Source: Bradyrhizobium sp. NAS96.2 (GTDB lineage Bacteria; Pseudomonadota; Alphaproteobacteria; Rhizobiales; Xanthobacteraceae). Taken from it: a DNA stretch of 64,000 nt. Position 1 is the stretch's first letter; the number at the start of each line of letters is the position of its first letter. The stretch lies in the NCBI RefSeq assembly GCF_001908235.1, contig NZ_LGHK01000007.1, positions 1 through 64,000 of the forward strand, written 5' to 3'. This document shows, piece after piece, positions 44,006 to 53,658 of this stretch. The notes below the pieces were generated by a model. The model was given only the letters and a program-made list of their open reading frames with translations. It was not told the DNA's origin and made no database searches. Made by a program: the position numbers and the translations under genes.

Positions 44006-45340
44006 ATGCAAATCTCAATAGGATGGCGTCGAACTGCGCGCGTTTTTTTTCCTTTTGCTGCTGGATACTATCTTTCGTACCTGTTTCGATCAATCAACGC
44101 TTTGATCGCCGGCCATCTCAGCTCGGATACCGGGCTTGGGACTGCTGACCTCGGGTTGCTGACGTCAGTCCATTTCCTCATTTTCGCGGCGGCTCAGATC
44201 CCCATCGGCATATTGTTAGACCGCTTTGGTCCGCGTCGCGTCCAGAGTGCTCTGCTCTTGCTAGCCGCAGTAGGGACCGTACTTTTTGCGGTATCGACCG
44301 GTTTCCTGTCACTTCTGATCGCGCGTGCAATGATCGGGCTTGGCGTGGCGGCGTCGCTCGCAGCAGGGCTGAAGTCCATCGTTCTTTGGTTTCCCAGGGA
44401 GCGAGTTGCCTTGCTTAACGGCTACATGATCATGCTGGGATCGCTAGGAGCGGTGACCGCTACGGCTCCAGTCGAACACCTACTCGCTTGGATGGGTTGG
44501 CGGCAGCTCTTTGAGATCCTGGCGGCCGCGACCGGCGCGACCGCCATCCTCATCTATGTCGTGGTTCCTGAACGAGCCATTGTCCCATCGACGGCGTCAA
44601 TTCCCATCACCCTTTGCTCCGTTTTCGCCGATGGGCGTTTCTGGCGTATTGCACCGTTGTCGGCGACTTGCATTGGATCGGCCTGGTCTCTCCAGGGATT
44701 GTGGGCATCGCCGTGGCTGACAGACGTAGAGGGGCTCGATCGCGCAAATCTCGTCAGAGAGCTCTTCATAATGTCGATCGGACTTTGCGGCGGTGCCTGG
44801 CTGTTCGGCACGACGGTCCATCACATCAAACGAAGAGAAATCGGGGCGGAGACGATATTAGCGATGGTTGCAGTGCTGCTTATCGCAGCCGAGCTGGCCT
44901 TGATCCTGCGAGCGCCTCTGCCGTCCGCCCTGCCCTGGTCCGTTGTCGCAATTGTCGGAACAGCAACCGTGGTCAGCTTCGCGGTGATAGCGGATTACTT
45001 TCCGCTAGAGTTTGCCGGCCGTGCCAACGGCGCCTTGAACGTTCTGCATTTCGGTTGGGCATTTCTTGCACAGTACGCAACGGGCCTTATCCTGGAGCAA
45101 TGGTTCATGATCGATGGACATAGGCCCATCATCGCCTATCAAGTCGCGTTCGGTCTCAACGTGGCAGTGCAGGTCGCGGCATTGCTCTGGTTCGCGCTTC
45201 CTTGGCTCCGATGCTCCGCTTCGTGGATGAGTTCGTTTTCCTTCTTCGTGCCGGCTAACATTTCCGACGCCGTCGAGTCGGTCGGTTTGTATGAGAGTTC
45301 CGTCGTACTAATTCCTGCGGATGACGATGGGGAGTGGTGA
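44006..45340 (+). CDS. MFS transporter inserted between copG and trbB
   Basis: A protein of 444 residues with 12 predicted membrane helices. MFS motif A appears as G-I-L-L-D-R-F-G-P-R-R-V, with AGYYLSYLFRSINALIAGHL at the front and LIARAMIGLGVAASLAAG in helix 4. It is related to sugar-phosphate or nitrate-like MFS proteins, but the substrate is unknown. It is not part of the conserved trb operon and separates traG/copG from trbB. Short direct repeats lie on both sides. Confidence 0.85.
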   Translation: MQISIGWRRTARVFFPFAAGYYLSYLFRSINALIAGHLSSDTGLGTADLGLLTSVHFLIFAAAQIPIGILLDRFGPRRVQSALLLLAAVGTVLFAVSTGFLSLLIARAMIGLGVAASLAAGLKSIVLWFPRERVALLNGYMIMLGSLGAVTATAPVEHLLAWMGWRQLFEILAAATGATAILIYVVVPERAIVPSTASIPITLCSVFADGRFWRIAPLSATCIGSAWSLQGLWASPWLTDVEGLDRANLVRELFIMSIGLCGGAWLFGTTVHHIKRREIGAETILAMVAVLLIAAELALILRAPLPSALPWSVVAIVGTATVVSFAVIADYFPLEFAGRANGALNVLHFGWAFLAQYATGLILEQWFMIDGHRPIIAYQVAFGLNVAVQVAALLWFALPWLRCSASWMSSFSFFVPANISDAVESVGLYESSVVLIPADDDGEW

Positions 45341-45392
45341 GCCGCGACTGCTATCCGATCGCGTAGGTCTCAAAATTCAGCGCTGACTTTCT

Positions 45393-45414
45393 TTTTCTAC
45401 GCCGGTCTACGATC
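45393..45414. repeat. 22-bp imperfect direct repeat right of MFS gene
   Basis: TTTTCTACGCCGGTCTACGA plus TC, the counterpart of 43910-43931. It lies just before the trbB leader. Confidence 0.6.
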
Positions 45415-45512
45415 ACCGAAAGCGCTCGTTGCGCCAAGTCCACTGGTGCCCTTGTAATTGTCCCCATCTGAAGGCGCTCAATCTACGGGGCCCTCGTTCG
45501 GTGGGGACAGCG

Positions 45513-46475
45513 GTGGCAGTTAATTCCTTTCAATCGGAAGCGAATTCGCGCGGTGCGAGAATGCTGCGTAGCGCACTTGGCGCGGCGATTGCCGGCTACC
45601 TCGAAGATGAGACGATTATCGAGGTCATGCTCAATCCAGATGGGCGGTTGTGGATTGACCGGTTATCAAATGGCCTGATCGACACCGGCGAAACTCTGTC
45701 CGCAGCGGATGGCGAGCGCATTGTTCGCCTGGTGGCGCATCATGTGGGGGCCGAGGTGCATGCCGGCGCGCCACGGGTTTCGGCCGAATTGCCTGGCACC
45801 GGGGAGCGCTTTGAAGGTCTCTTGCCTCCGGTCGTTGCTGCACCGGCTTTTGCTATCCGCAAGCCCGCTGTCGCCGTGTTTACGCTCGGCGATTATGTCG
45901 CCAAGGAGATCATGACTTCGGAGCAGGCCAAGATCCTCAAGAGCGCGGTCGCCGCACGCAAGAACATCCTCGTCGCCGGGGGGACATCGACGGGCAAGAC
46001 AACGTTGACAAATGCGCTCTTGGCCGAGGTCGCGAAGACTTCCGATCGGGTCGTGCTGATCGAAGATACTCGAGAACTCCAGTGCAAAGCGCCAAATCTC
46101 GTAGCTTTGCGAACAAAAGATGGTGTCGCCACACTATCAGATCTCGTTCGGTCCTCGCTGCGACTACGTCCGGATCGTATCCCGATCGGCGAGGTCCGCG
46201 GTGCCGAAGCACTCGATCTGCTCAAGGCCTGGGGCACCGGTCATCCCGGCGGCATCGGTACCATCCATGCCGGCACCGCCATCGGCGCACTGCGGCGGCT
46301 CGAGCAACTCATCCAGGAAGCCGTCATCACGGTTCCGCGTGCCCTTATCGCCGAGACCATCAACCTCGTTGCTGTGCTTGCGGGGCGCGGTGCTGACCGT
46401 CGCCTCGCTGAGCTCGCCCTCGTCAAGGGACTTAGTGCTGCCGGTGACTACAGCCTTTCATCAGCAGGAGACTGA
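45513..46475 (+). CDS. trbB: TrbB, traffic ATPase of the conjugation T4SS
   Basis: A protein of 320 residues if started at the GTG at 45513 ([10 protein letters not shown]); the frame is open further to 45429. Walker A is [12 protein letters not shown] (about 154-165). The Asp box ([13 protein letters not shown]), Walker B ([12 protein letters not shown]) and His box ([10 protein letters not shown]) are all present, so this is a complete VirB11-type hexameric ATPase. It drives pilus assembly and substrate transfer. The trbC start follows at once. Confidence 0.93.
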   Translation: MAVNSFQSEANSRGARMLRSALGAAIAGYLEDETIIEVMLNPDGRLWIDRLSNGLIDTGETLSAADGERIVRLVAHHVGAEVHAGAPRVSAELPGTGERFEGLLPPVVAAPAFAIRKPAVAVFTLGDYVAKEIMTSEQAKILKSAVAARKNILVAGGTSTGKTTLTNALLAEVAKTSDRVVLIEDTRELQCKAPNLVALRTKDGVATLSDLVRSSLRLRPDRIPIGEVRGAEALDLLKAWGTGHPGGIGTIHAGTAIGALRRLEQLIQEAVITVPRALIAETINLVAVLAGRGADRRLAELALVKGLSAAGDYSLSSAGD

Positions 46476-46476
46476 C

Positions 46477-46803
46477 ATGCGTCAGCAATTTCGAGTTCTT
46501 CAAGATACGGCTTCACTTGCCGCGTTCGGCACGATTCTCTTGGCCACAGCACCGGCATGGGCGGCTGGCTCGAACATGCCGTGGGAGCAGCCGCTCAATC
46601 AGATCCTGCAATCGGTAGAAGGCCCCGTCGCCAAGATCATCGCCGTCATCATCATCGTCGTGACCGGACTGACGCTCGCGTTCGGAGATTCGTCGGGTGG
46701 TTTCCGCAGACTGATCCAGATCGTGTTCGGTCTGTCGATTGCGTTCGCCGCCTCGAGCTTCTTCCTATCGTTCTTCTCTTTCGGTGGCGGCGTGGTGATT
46801 TGA
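46477..46803 (+). CDS. trbC: TrbC, conjugative pilin
   Basis: A protein of 108 residues. Signal peptide ends at PAWAAGSN (AxA cleavage). Two hydrophobic segments follow (KIIAVIIIVVTGLTLAFG and LIQIVFGLSIAFAASSFFL), typical of TrbC/VirB2. It is matured by the TraF-type peptidase at 34132-34644. The stop overlaps the trbD ATG. Confidence 0.92.
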   Translation: MRQQFRVLQDTASLAAFGTILLATAPAWAAGSNMPWEQPLNQILQSVEGPVAKIIAVIIIVVTGLTLAFGDSSGGFRRLIQIVFGLSIAFAASSFFLSFFSFGGGVVI

Positions 46804-47066
46804 TGGATGAACCTGTGGTCGGCTTCGTTGTGCCCGTTCACCGTGCTCTGACCGAACCAATCCTGATGGGCGGAGCACCCCGGGCGGTCGCGATTGTCAA
46901 CGGTACGCTTGCCGCGGCCCTTGGTCTTGGATTGCGGCTCTGGATCGCGGGCCTCGTCCTCTGGTTCCTCGGCCATATGGCCGCCGTCTGGGCCGCCAAG
47001 CGCGATTCAGCCTTTGTCGATGTGGTGCGCCGACATCTGCGCATTCCCGGTCATCTCAACGCCTGA
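46803..47066 (+). CDS. trbD: TrbD, inner-membrane component
   Basis: A protein of 87 residues (M-D-E-P-V-V-G-F-V-V-P-V-H-R-A-L) with P-I-L-M-G-G-A-P-R near the front and two adjacent hydrophobic stretches (AIVNGTLAAALGLGLRLWI, GLVLWFLGHMAAVWAA). VirB3 counterpart, working with TrbE. Overlaps trbC by one base. Confidence 0.92.
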   Translation: MDEPVVGFVVPVHRALTEPILMGGAPRAVAIVNGTLAAALGLGLRLWIAGLVLWFLGHMAAVWAAKRDSAFVDVVRRHLRIPGHLNA

Positions 47067-47076
47067 GCCCTTGGTC

Positions 47077-49518
47077 ATGATGAATCTCGCCGAATATCGC
47101 CATTCCAATGCCCGGCTCGCCGACTTCCTACCTTGGGCAGCTCTCGTCGACGAGGGAATTATCTTGAACAAGGATGGCTCGTTCCAACGGACAGCAAAGT
47201 TCCGTGGGCCTGACCTCGACAGCGCCGTGCCGGCTGAACTCGTCGCCGTCGCCGGCCGTTTGAACAATGCTTTGCGGCGGCTCGGCTCAGGCTGGGCGGT
47301 ATTCGTTGAAGCGCAGCGCCACTTTGCGGGTGCGTACCCGCCGAACACCTTTCCGGATGTCGCCTCAGCGCTGGTCGATGCCGAACGCAAAGCTCAGTTT
47401 GAAGAGGCGGGCGCCCACTATGAGTCCAGCTATTTCCTGACCTTCCTCTATCTACCGCCTGAGGAGGGGGCCGCGAAAGCAGAAAGATTGCTTTATGAGG
47501 GCAGCGATCGCGCCGTTGGAGCCGACGCGCGCGAGCTGCTTCGTGGATTTGTCGATCAGACCAATCGCGTGCTGCAGCTCGTTGAAGGGTTCATGCCCGA
47601 ATGTGCGTGGCTCGATGATCAGGACACGTTGACCTACCTGCACTCAACGATTTCGACCAAGCGTCATCGCGTTCGAGTGCCGGAAATCCCCATGTACATC
47701 GATGCGCTGTTGGCCGATCAGCCGCTGACCGGCGGGCTCGAGCCGATGCTGGGGTCGGCCAACGTCCGGGTTCTGACGATCGTCGGCTTTCCGGGCGCGA
47801 CGACGCCGGGGATTCTGGACGACCTGAATCGCCTCGCATTCTCATATCGCTGGTCGACCCGCGCGATCATGCTCGACAAGACTGATGCCACGAAGCTGCT
47901 GACCAAGATTCGCCGCCAATGGTTCGCCAAGAGAAAGTCCATCGGCGCCATTCTCAAGGAGGTCATGACCAACGAGGCGTCAACGCTGCTTGATACCGAC
48001 GCTCACAACAAGGCGCTGGACGCCGATGCGGCGTTGCAGGAACTCGGTTCGGATCAGATTGGGCAAGCCTTCGTCACAGCGACCATCACCGTGTGGGACG
48101 GCAATCCCCATGCTGCCGATGAAAAGCTCCGCTTGGTCGAGAAGGTCATTCAGGGACGCGATTTTACCTGCATGATCGAGACGGTGAACGCCGTGGAAGC
48201 CTGGCTCGGCAGTCTACCCGGTCATGTCTACGCCAATGTGCGGCAGCCGCCGATTTCGACCCTCAACCTCGCCCATATGATTCCGATGTCGGCCGTATGG
48301 GCGGGCGAGATGAGGGATTTCCACTTCAAGGGGCCGCCCCTCCTGTTCGGCAAGACCGAGGGATCGACCCCGTTCCGATTCTCCCTCCACGTCGGCGATG
48401 TCGGCCATACCCTCGTGGTGGGACCGACGGGCGCTGGTAAATCCGTGTTGCTGGCGCTGATGGCGCTCCAGTTCCGCCGCTACCCGGATGCTCAGGTCTT
48501 TGCGTTCGATTTTGGCGGCTCGATCCGGGCGGCCGCGCTCGCCATGGGCGGCGACTGGCATGATCTCGGCGGTGCATTGTCCGATGGCGGCGGCCAACTC
48601 GTTGCGTTGCAGCCGCTGGCCTGGATCGACGACCCTTCCGAGCGCGGATGGGCCACGGAATGGATCGGCGCGATCCTTGCACGCGAAAAGATCGAGATCA
48701 CGCCGGAGGTGAAGGATCATCTGTGGTCGGCTCTGACGTCGCTCGCCTCGGCGCCCATGCAGGAGCGCACCCTGACGGGCCTGTCGGTCCTGCTGCAATC
48801 GAACTCCCTGAAACGTGCGCTGCAACCCTATTGCCTGGGCGGTCCGTCCGGACACCTGCTTGATGCCGAACACGAGCGCCTCGGCGAGGCCTCGGTCCAG
48901 GCGTTTGAAACTGAAGGGTTGATCGGAACGAGTGCGGCCCCGGCCGTGCTGGCTTACTTGTTCCATCGTATTGGGGACCGCCTCGACGGCCGGCCGACCC
49001 TCTTGATTGTCGATGAAGGCTGGCTTGCGCTCGACGACGAGGATTTTGCGGGCCAACTCCGCGAATGGTTGAAGACCCTTCGGAAGAAGAACGCATCCGT
49101 CATTTTCGCCACCCAGTCGCTTTCGGACATTGACGGCTCGGCGATCGCGCCGGCGATCATCGAAAGCTGTCCGACGCGCCTGTTGCTGCCGAACGAGCGG
49201 GCGATCGAGCCGCAGATTACCGCCATCTATCGCCGCTTTGGCCTCAACGACCGGCAGATCGAGCTTCTGAGCCGGGCAACCCCGAAGCGCGACTACTATT
49301 GTCAATCGCGTCGCGGCAACCGCATGTTCGAACTTGGCCTTGGTGATGTCGCGCTCGCATTTACCGCCGCCTCTTCCAAGACAGACCAGGCTGCAATCGC
49401 GCAGCTTCTCGCCGAACATGGACCTGACGGGTTCGTGCCGGCCTGGCTCCAGCACCGGGGCGCCGCCTGGGCCGCAGACTTGATCCCCAATCTTGCAAAT
49501 CTGGAGAAATCGCTATGA
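47077..49518 (+). CDS. trbE: TrbE, VirB4-type ATPase
   Basis: A protein of 813 residues from the ATG at 47077 (M-M-N-L-A-E-Y-R-H). The N-terminal half is the CagE/TrbE/VirB domain. Walker A VVGPTGAGKSVLL lies near residue 448 and Walker B LLIVDEGWLALDD near 640, followed by VIFATQSLSDI. It powers pilus biogenesis. Full length. The stop overlaps trbJ. Confidence 0.94.
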   Translation: MMNLAEYRHSNARLADFLPWAALVDEGIILNKDGSFQRTAKFRGPDLDSAVPAELVAVAGRLNNALRRLGSGWAVFVEAQRHFAGAYPPNTFPDVASALVDAERKAQFEEAGAHYESSYFLTFLYLPPEEGAAKAERLLYEGSDRAVGADARELLRGFVDQTNRVLQLVEGFMPECAWLDDQDTLTYLHSTISTKRHRVRVPEIPMYIDALLADQPLTGGLEPMLGSANVRVLTIVGFPGATTPGILDDLNRLAFSYRWSTRAIMLDKTDATKLLTKIRRQWFAKRKSIGAILKEVMTNEASTLLDTDAHNKALDADAALQELGSDQIGQAFVTATITVWDGNPHAADEKLRLVEKVIQGRDFTCMIETVNAVEAWLGSLPGHVYANVRQPPISTLNLAHMIPMSAVWAGEMRDFHFKGPPLLFGKTEGSTPFRFSLHVGDVGHTLVVGPTGAGKSVLLALMALQFRRYPDAQVFAFDFGGSIRAAALAMGGDWHDLGGALSDGGGQLVALQPLAWIDDPSERGWATEWIGAILAREKIEITPEVKDHLWSALTSLASAPMQERTLTGLSVLLQSNSLKRALQPYCLGGPSGHLLDAEHERLGEASVQAFETEGLIGTSAAPAVLAYLFHRIGDRLDGRPTLLIVDEGWLALDDEDFAGQLREWLKTLRKKNASVIFATQSLSDIDGSAIAPAIIESCPTRLLLPNERAIEPQITAIYRRFGLNDRQIELLSRATPKRDYYCQSRRGNRMFELGLGDVALAFTAASSKTDQAAIAQLLAEHGPDGFVPAWLQHRGAAWAADLIPNLANLEKSL

Positions 49519-50246
49519 GGCGTCTTGGCCTATTGGCAGCCGCTAGCACCCTGGTGCTGGTGCTTGGCGTCGCGGTGCCCGCAAGGGCGCTCATCGTCTT
49601 TGATCCCAACAACTACGTTCAGAATGTCCTGACCGCCGCGCGGGAGCTCCAGCAGATCAACAACCAGATCACCTCGTTGCAGAACGAGGCGCAGATGTTG
49701 ATCAACCAGGCAAGGAATCTGGCAAACCTGCCTTATTCATCGCTGCAGCAATTGCAATCCTCGATCCAGCGGACACAGCAATTGCTGAGCCAAGCCCAGC
49801 GGATCGCCTACGACGTTCAGCAGATCGATCGCGCGTTCTCGACAAGCTACGCGCCGGTCACCGGAAGCCAGTCCAGCCAATTGCTGATCACAAACGCTCA
49901 ATCGCGGTGGCAGAATACTTATGCAGCAACGCAAGACGCGCTCCGGGTCCAGGCTGGTATCGTTGGCAACCTCGATACCAATCGCATCCAAACGTCCGCG
50001 CTCGTAACCTCAAGCCAAGGCGCGAGCGGCGCCTTGCAGGCAACGCAGGCCGGCAACCAGATTCTCGCGCTGAGCGCGCAGCAGCTCGCCGACCTGACCG
50101 CAGTCATGACCGCACAGAGTCGGGCGCAGAGTCTTGAAGCGGCGCAGCGCGCCGCGGCCCAAGACCAGGGCCGAGAGCAGCTCCGACGGTTCTTGATGCC
50201 GGGTCAGGGCTATCAATCTCAAGACGTGCGGATGTTCCACCAATGA
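49515..50246 (+). CDS. trbJ: TrbJ, periplasmic T4SS component
   Basis: A protein of 243 residues with a signal peptide (LGLLAAASTLVLVLGVAVPA), then the hallmark ALIVFDPNNYVQNVLTAARE and long coiled coils (QQINNQITSLQNEAQML). VirB5-like tip or adhesion protein. ATGA overlaps at both ends. Confidence 0.93.
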   Translation: MRRLGLLAAASTLVLVLGVAVPARALIVFDPNNYVQNVLTAARELQQINNQITSLQNEAQMLINQARNLANLPYSSLQQLQSSIQRTQQLLSQAQRIAYDVQQIDRAFSTSYAPVTGSQSSQLLITNAQSRWQNTYAATQDALRVQAGIVGNLDTNRIQTSALVTSSQGASGALQATQAGNQILALSAQQLADLTAVMTAQSRAQSLEAAQRAAAQDQGREQLRRFLMPGQGYQSQDVRMFHQ

Positions 50247-50614
50247 CTGACGTAAACGCATTCAAGGCCTTGTCGCTGCTTACGACAATCGGCGTATTGG
50301 TCGTCGCTGCCTGCACGATTCAGCTTCGCGGTGGCGACGATTCTCCGCCACTGCCGGAGAAAGCGCAGACGACAGGTGCAACCAGTTCCGACCTGGTACG
50401 CTGCCGCGGTGTCACCTCCGAGGAAACGTCGGGTTACCGGCATTGTAAGCAGGTTTGGGACGAAAACCGGCGTCGTTTCTTTGGCAGGAAGGATGGTGCC
50501 GCAGTTCCTGGCCAGGATGATTCGGCCGCGAGCTTAGCGCCCGCCCCAAAGGATCAGAGCCGCTTCGTGCAAGGATATCCGCCCCTGGCAACACCTGAGG
50601 CGAGCAAGCCATGA
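50243..50614 (+). CDS. trbK: TrbK-type entry-exclusion protein
   Basis: A protein of 123 residues. One hydrophobic helix (LSLLTTIGVLVVAACTIQL) includes a possible lipobox (VAAC). VRCRGVTSEETSGYRHCKQV and VWDENRRRFFG match the alternative TrbK form of rhizobial elements. It would prevent uptake by cells that already carry the element. It sits between trbJ and trbL and overlaps both. Confidence 0.85.
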   Translation: MTDVNAFKALSLLTTIGVLVVAACTIQLRGGDDSPPLPEKAQTTGATSSDLVRCRGVTSEETSGYRHCKQVWDENRRRFFGRKDGAAVPGQDDSAASLAPAPKDQSRFVQGYPPLATPEASKP

Positions 50615-51846
50615 CTGGTACAGGGATTATCGACCAGTTCCTGGAAACGTTTACGCGCTATATCGATAACGGCTTCGGGCTGCTGGGTAGCGATGTCGGA
50701 TATCTCGCGACGACCCTTGCCGCAATCGACATTACGCTCGCCGCATTGTTCTGGAGTTGGGGAACGGACGAAGACATTATCGCGCGCCTCGTCAAGAAGA
50801 CGCTCTTCGTCGGCGTCTTTGCCTACCTCATCGGCAATTGGAACAGCCTAGCACGCATCGTCTTCGAAAGCTTTGCCGGTCTTGGGCTGAAAGCGTCCGG
50901 CTCGAGCTTATCTGCGTCGGATTTCCTGCGACCAGGGAAGATCGCTCAAGTCGGCCTCGACGCCGGCCGACCGCTCCTCGATTCGATCTCGAACCTGATG
51001 GGTTACATCAGTTTCTTCGAGAATTTCGTCCAGATCGTCGTTCTCCTGTTCGCCTGGGTCGTGGTGCTGCTCGCCTTCTTCATTCTGGCGGTCCAGCTCT
51101 TCGTGACCCTGATCGAGTTCAAACTGACGACGCTGGCGGGCTTCGTACTCATTCCTTTCGGCTTGTTTGGCAAGACCGCGTTCGCGGCGGAGCGGCTGCT
51201 GGGCAATGTCATGTCATCTGGAATCAAGGTCCTGGTTCTGGCCGTCATCCTTGGCATTGGTTCTACTCTGTTCTCCCAGTTCACGTCTGGCTTTGCTGGC
51301 GGCCAGCCGACCATCGAAGACGCGATGACGCTGGTCCTTGCGGCGCTTTCATTGCTCGGCCTCGGTATCTTCGGTCCGGGAATCGCAAACGGCCTGGTCT
51401 CTGGCGGACCGCAACTCGGCGCCGGTGCCGCGGCCGGTACGGGACTTGCCGCTGGCGGTGTCGTTGCTGCGGGTGCAGGCCTCGCCGCCGGCGGTGCTAG
51501 TCTCGCTGGCGGCGCGATTGCAGGCGCCGCGCGCGGTGGCGGTGCCGTCTTGAGTGGAGCATCCGCGGCCTATCGAAGTGGCGGCCTTGCTGGCGTCGCG
51601 GAGGCGGGCACTTCGGCGGCCATAGGCCCGTTGCGTCGTGCAGCGGCAACGCTCGGCGGCGGTGGCCAAGCGGGCGAGCAAGCTGCAAGCACTTCGGCAG
51701 AAGGGAAAGCACAGCCCGATTGGGCGCGGCGCATGAAAAGTGCGCATACCATTCGGCATAGTGCGTCGACAGCCGGCCGCGCGGTCCGCTCTGGCGACCA
51801 CGCCGGCAGCGGCTCCTCCGTCGACTTGTCTGAAGGAGAGGGCTGA
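50611..51846 (+). CDS. trbL: TrbL, polytopic inner-membrane protein
   Basis: A protein of 411 residues. About six membrane helices lie in the first 270 residues (YLATTLAAIDITLAALFWSWG, VLLFAWVVVLLAFFILAVQL). Then a Gly/Ala-rich region (GAAAGTGLAAGGVVAAGAGL) and a polar tail. VirB6 counterpart. Overlaps trbK by ATGA. The family tail is variable. Confidence 0.92.
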   Translation: MTGTGIIDQFLETFTRYIDNGFGLLGSDVGYLATTLAAIDITLAALFWSWGTDEDIIARLVKKTLFVGVFAYLIGNWNSLARIVFESFAGLGLKASGSSLSASDFLRPGKIAQVGLDAGRPLLDSISNLMGYISFFENFVQIVVLLFAWVVVLLAFFILAVQLFVTLIEFKLTTLAGFVLIPFGLFGKTAFAAERLLGNVMSSGIKVLVLAVILGIGSTLFSQFTSGFAGGQPTIEDAMTLVLAALSLLGLGIFGPGIANGLVSGGPQLGAGAAAGTGLAAGGVVAAGAGLAAGGASLAGGAIAGAARGGGAVLSGASAAYRSGGLAGVAEAGTSAAIGPLRRAAATLGGGGQAGEQAASTSAEGKAQPDWARRMKSAHTIRHSASTAGRAVRSGDHAGSGSSVDLSEGEG

Positions 51847-51943
51847 CACGCGGCATGCGCCTTACACACACCGCGGGCCGATGCCTCAATCAGGACAGCG
51901 CACGACCCGTAACCGATCACTTGATCTCAGGGGGCAGTTATCA

Positions 51944-52627
51944 ATGTTCAAACGACCATCCGTTCACTACGGGCGCATGCCCTCGCCGATCACGCCTTAC
52001 CAAAAGGCTGCGCAGGTTTGGGACGAACGCATTGGGTCTGCCCGCGTGCAGGCCAAAAACTGGCGCTTGATGGCGTTCGGTTGCTTGATGCTGTCCGTCG
52101 GGCTTGGCGGGGGCCTGGTCTGGCATTCCAGCCGAGGATCGATCACGCCTTGGGTGGTTGAAGTCGATCATCTTGGTCAGGCCGAGAGGGTTGCGCCCGC
52201 CAACATTGACTATCAGCCGACCGACGCGCAGATCGCCTACCACCTCGCGCGCTTTATCGAGGATGTCAGAGGCCTGCCCTCGGACGGTATTGTTCTGCGC
52301 CAGAACTGGCTTCGGGCCTACGATTTTACGACCGATCGTGGGGCGGCAGCGCTCAATGACTATGCGCGCAACAATGACCCCTTTGCCAAGTTGGGCAAGG
52401 CGCAGATCTCCGTGGACGTCTCAAGCGTCATTCGCGCGTCTTCCGAAAGCTTTCGGATCGCATGGATCCAACGAACCTACGACAACGGCTCGTTGAGTTC
52501 GACCGACCGCTGGACTGCAATTCTCACGATCGTGATCGAGACGCCGCGCGACGCCGAGCGCCTGCGCAAGAATCCGCTTGGCATCTACGTCCACGCCATC
52601 AACTGGTCAAAGGAGTTGAGTCAGTGA
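51944..52627 (+). CDS. trbF: TrbF, VirB8-type inner-membrane protein
   Basis: A protein of 227 residues from the ATG at 51944 (M-F-K-R-P-S-V-H-Y-G). TrbF opening T-P-Y-Q-K-A-A-Q-V-W-D-E-R-I-G, one transmembrane helix (MAFGCLMLSVGLGGGLVW), then the periplasmic NTF2-like domain (SFRIAWIQRTYDNGSLSS, DRWTAILTIVIETP). The stop overlaps the trbG GTG. Confidence 0.93.
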   Translation: MFKRPSVHYGRMPSPITPYQKAAQVWDERIGSARVQAKNWRLMAFGCLMLSVGLGGGLVWHSSRGSITPWVVEVDHLGQAERVAPANIDYQPTDAQIAYHLARFIEDVRGLPSDGIVLRQNWLRAYDFTTDRGAAALNDYARNNDPFAKLGKAQISVDVSSVIRASSESFRIAWIQRTYDNGSLSSTDRWTAILTIVIETPRDAERLRKNPLGIYVHAINWSKELSQ

Positions 52628-53658
52628 CCAAGACGCCGTCCGCCGCTCATTCGAAGCGTCCTATCCTGCTCAGCAGGCCCAATTCGCCTTGGTCCGAGTT
52701 CGTAACCTCGAATCGAGCAATTCTGTTCACGCTCCTGGTTTGTTCATCGGCGCTCGGCGGGTGTGCAACCTACATTCCGCCGCAGATCAGTTATGACGCG
52801 GAAGTCCCTCCGTTGCCCGTGTCTCCAGCGCCTCTCGATGACACATCGCGACCGCTTCACGTTCCACCGCTCTGGAAGCCGGCGCTCGGCGGCAAGTCGG
52901 GAGGAAAAGAAGAGCCCGAACCTGTGAGCCGGGTTGAGACGGCAAACAGCGCGGCCCGCGTCGAACCGCGCAAGCGGGGGTATTTCAATGCAGCGCAAAT
53001 CTACGCTTACAGTCCCGGTGCGCTTTATCAGATTTACGCCGCACCGGGGCAGATCACGGATATTGCGCTCGAGGAAGGAGAGCAGTTGACCGGATCCGGA
53101 CCGATCGCGGCTGGCGACACCGTCCGCTGGGTCGTGGGCGATACTGAGAGTGGGAGTGGCGATACGCGGCGGGTCCATATTCTGGTCAAGCCGACCCGCG
53201 CATCGATCGAAACCAATCTTGTCATCAATACCGACCGGCGCACCTACCTGATAGAGCTTCGCTCCCGAGAGCGACCATACATGCCATCCGTCGCCTGGTA
53301 CTATCCGGAAACCGTGCGCGAACGATCGCGTTCAGTTGCCCTGAGACCCGTTCTTCCGGATCAGGCGCATCGCGTCGCCCGCTACGCGATTGAAGGGGAT
53401 AGCGCGCCCTGGCGACCGGTCGCTGCATATGACGATGGCCGCAAGGTCTATGTCGAATTCCCGCAGGGGATCGTGCAAGGCGAGATGCCGCCGCTCTTCG
53501 TCATCGGACCTGACGGCAAGACCGAACTCGTCAATTATCGCGCCTACGGCAACGTGTTGATTGTCGACCGGCTGTTTGCAGCGGCCGAACTCCGGCTCGG
53601 CGGCGAGCATCCGCAGAAGGTCAGAATTGTCAGGACTGACGGGAGGCCGTCGTCATGA
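52624..53658 (+). CDS. trbG: TrbG, VirB9-type protein with lipobox
   Basis: A protein of 344 residues from the GTG at 52624. Hydrophobic signal followed by lipobox L-G-G-C (SSALGGCATYIPP), then a proline-rich stretch and the VirB9 domain (YSPGALYQIYAAPGQITDI, VHILVKPTRASIETNLVI, VAAYDDGRKVYVEFPQ). Outer-membrane part of the channel core. Usual length. Overlaps trbI by ATGA. Confidence 0.93.
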   Translation: MTKTPSAAHSKRPILLSRPNSPWSEFVTSNRAILFTLLVCSSALGGCATYIPPQISYDAEVPPLPVSPAPLDDTSRPLHVPPLWKPALGGKSGGKEEPEPVSRVETANSAARVEPRKRGYFNAAQIYAYSPGALYQIYAAPGQITDIALEEGEQLTGSGPIAAGDTVRWVVGDTESGSGDTRRVHILVKPTRASIETNLVINTDRRTYLIELRSRERPYMPSVAWYYPETVRERSRSVALRPVLPDQAHRVARYAIEGDSAPWRPVAAYDDGRKVYVEFPQGIVQGEMPPLFVIGPDGKTELVNYRAYGNVLIVDRLFAAAELRLGGEHPQKVRIVRTDGRPSS

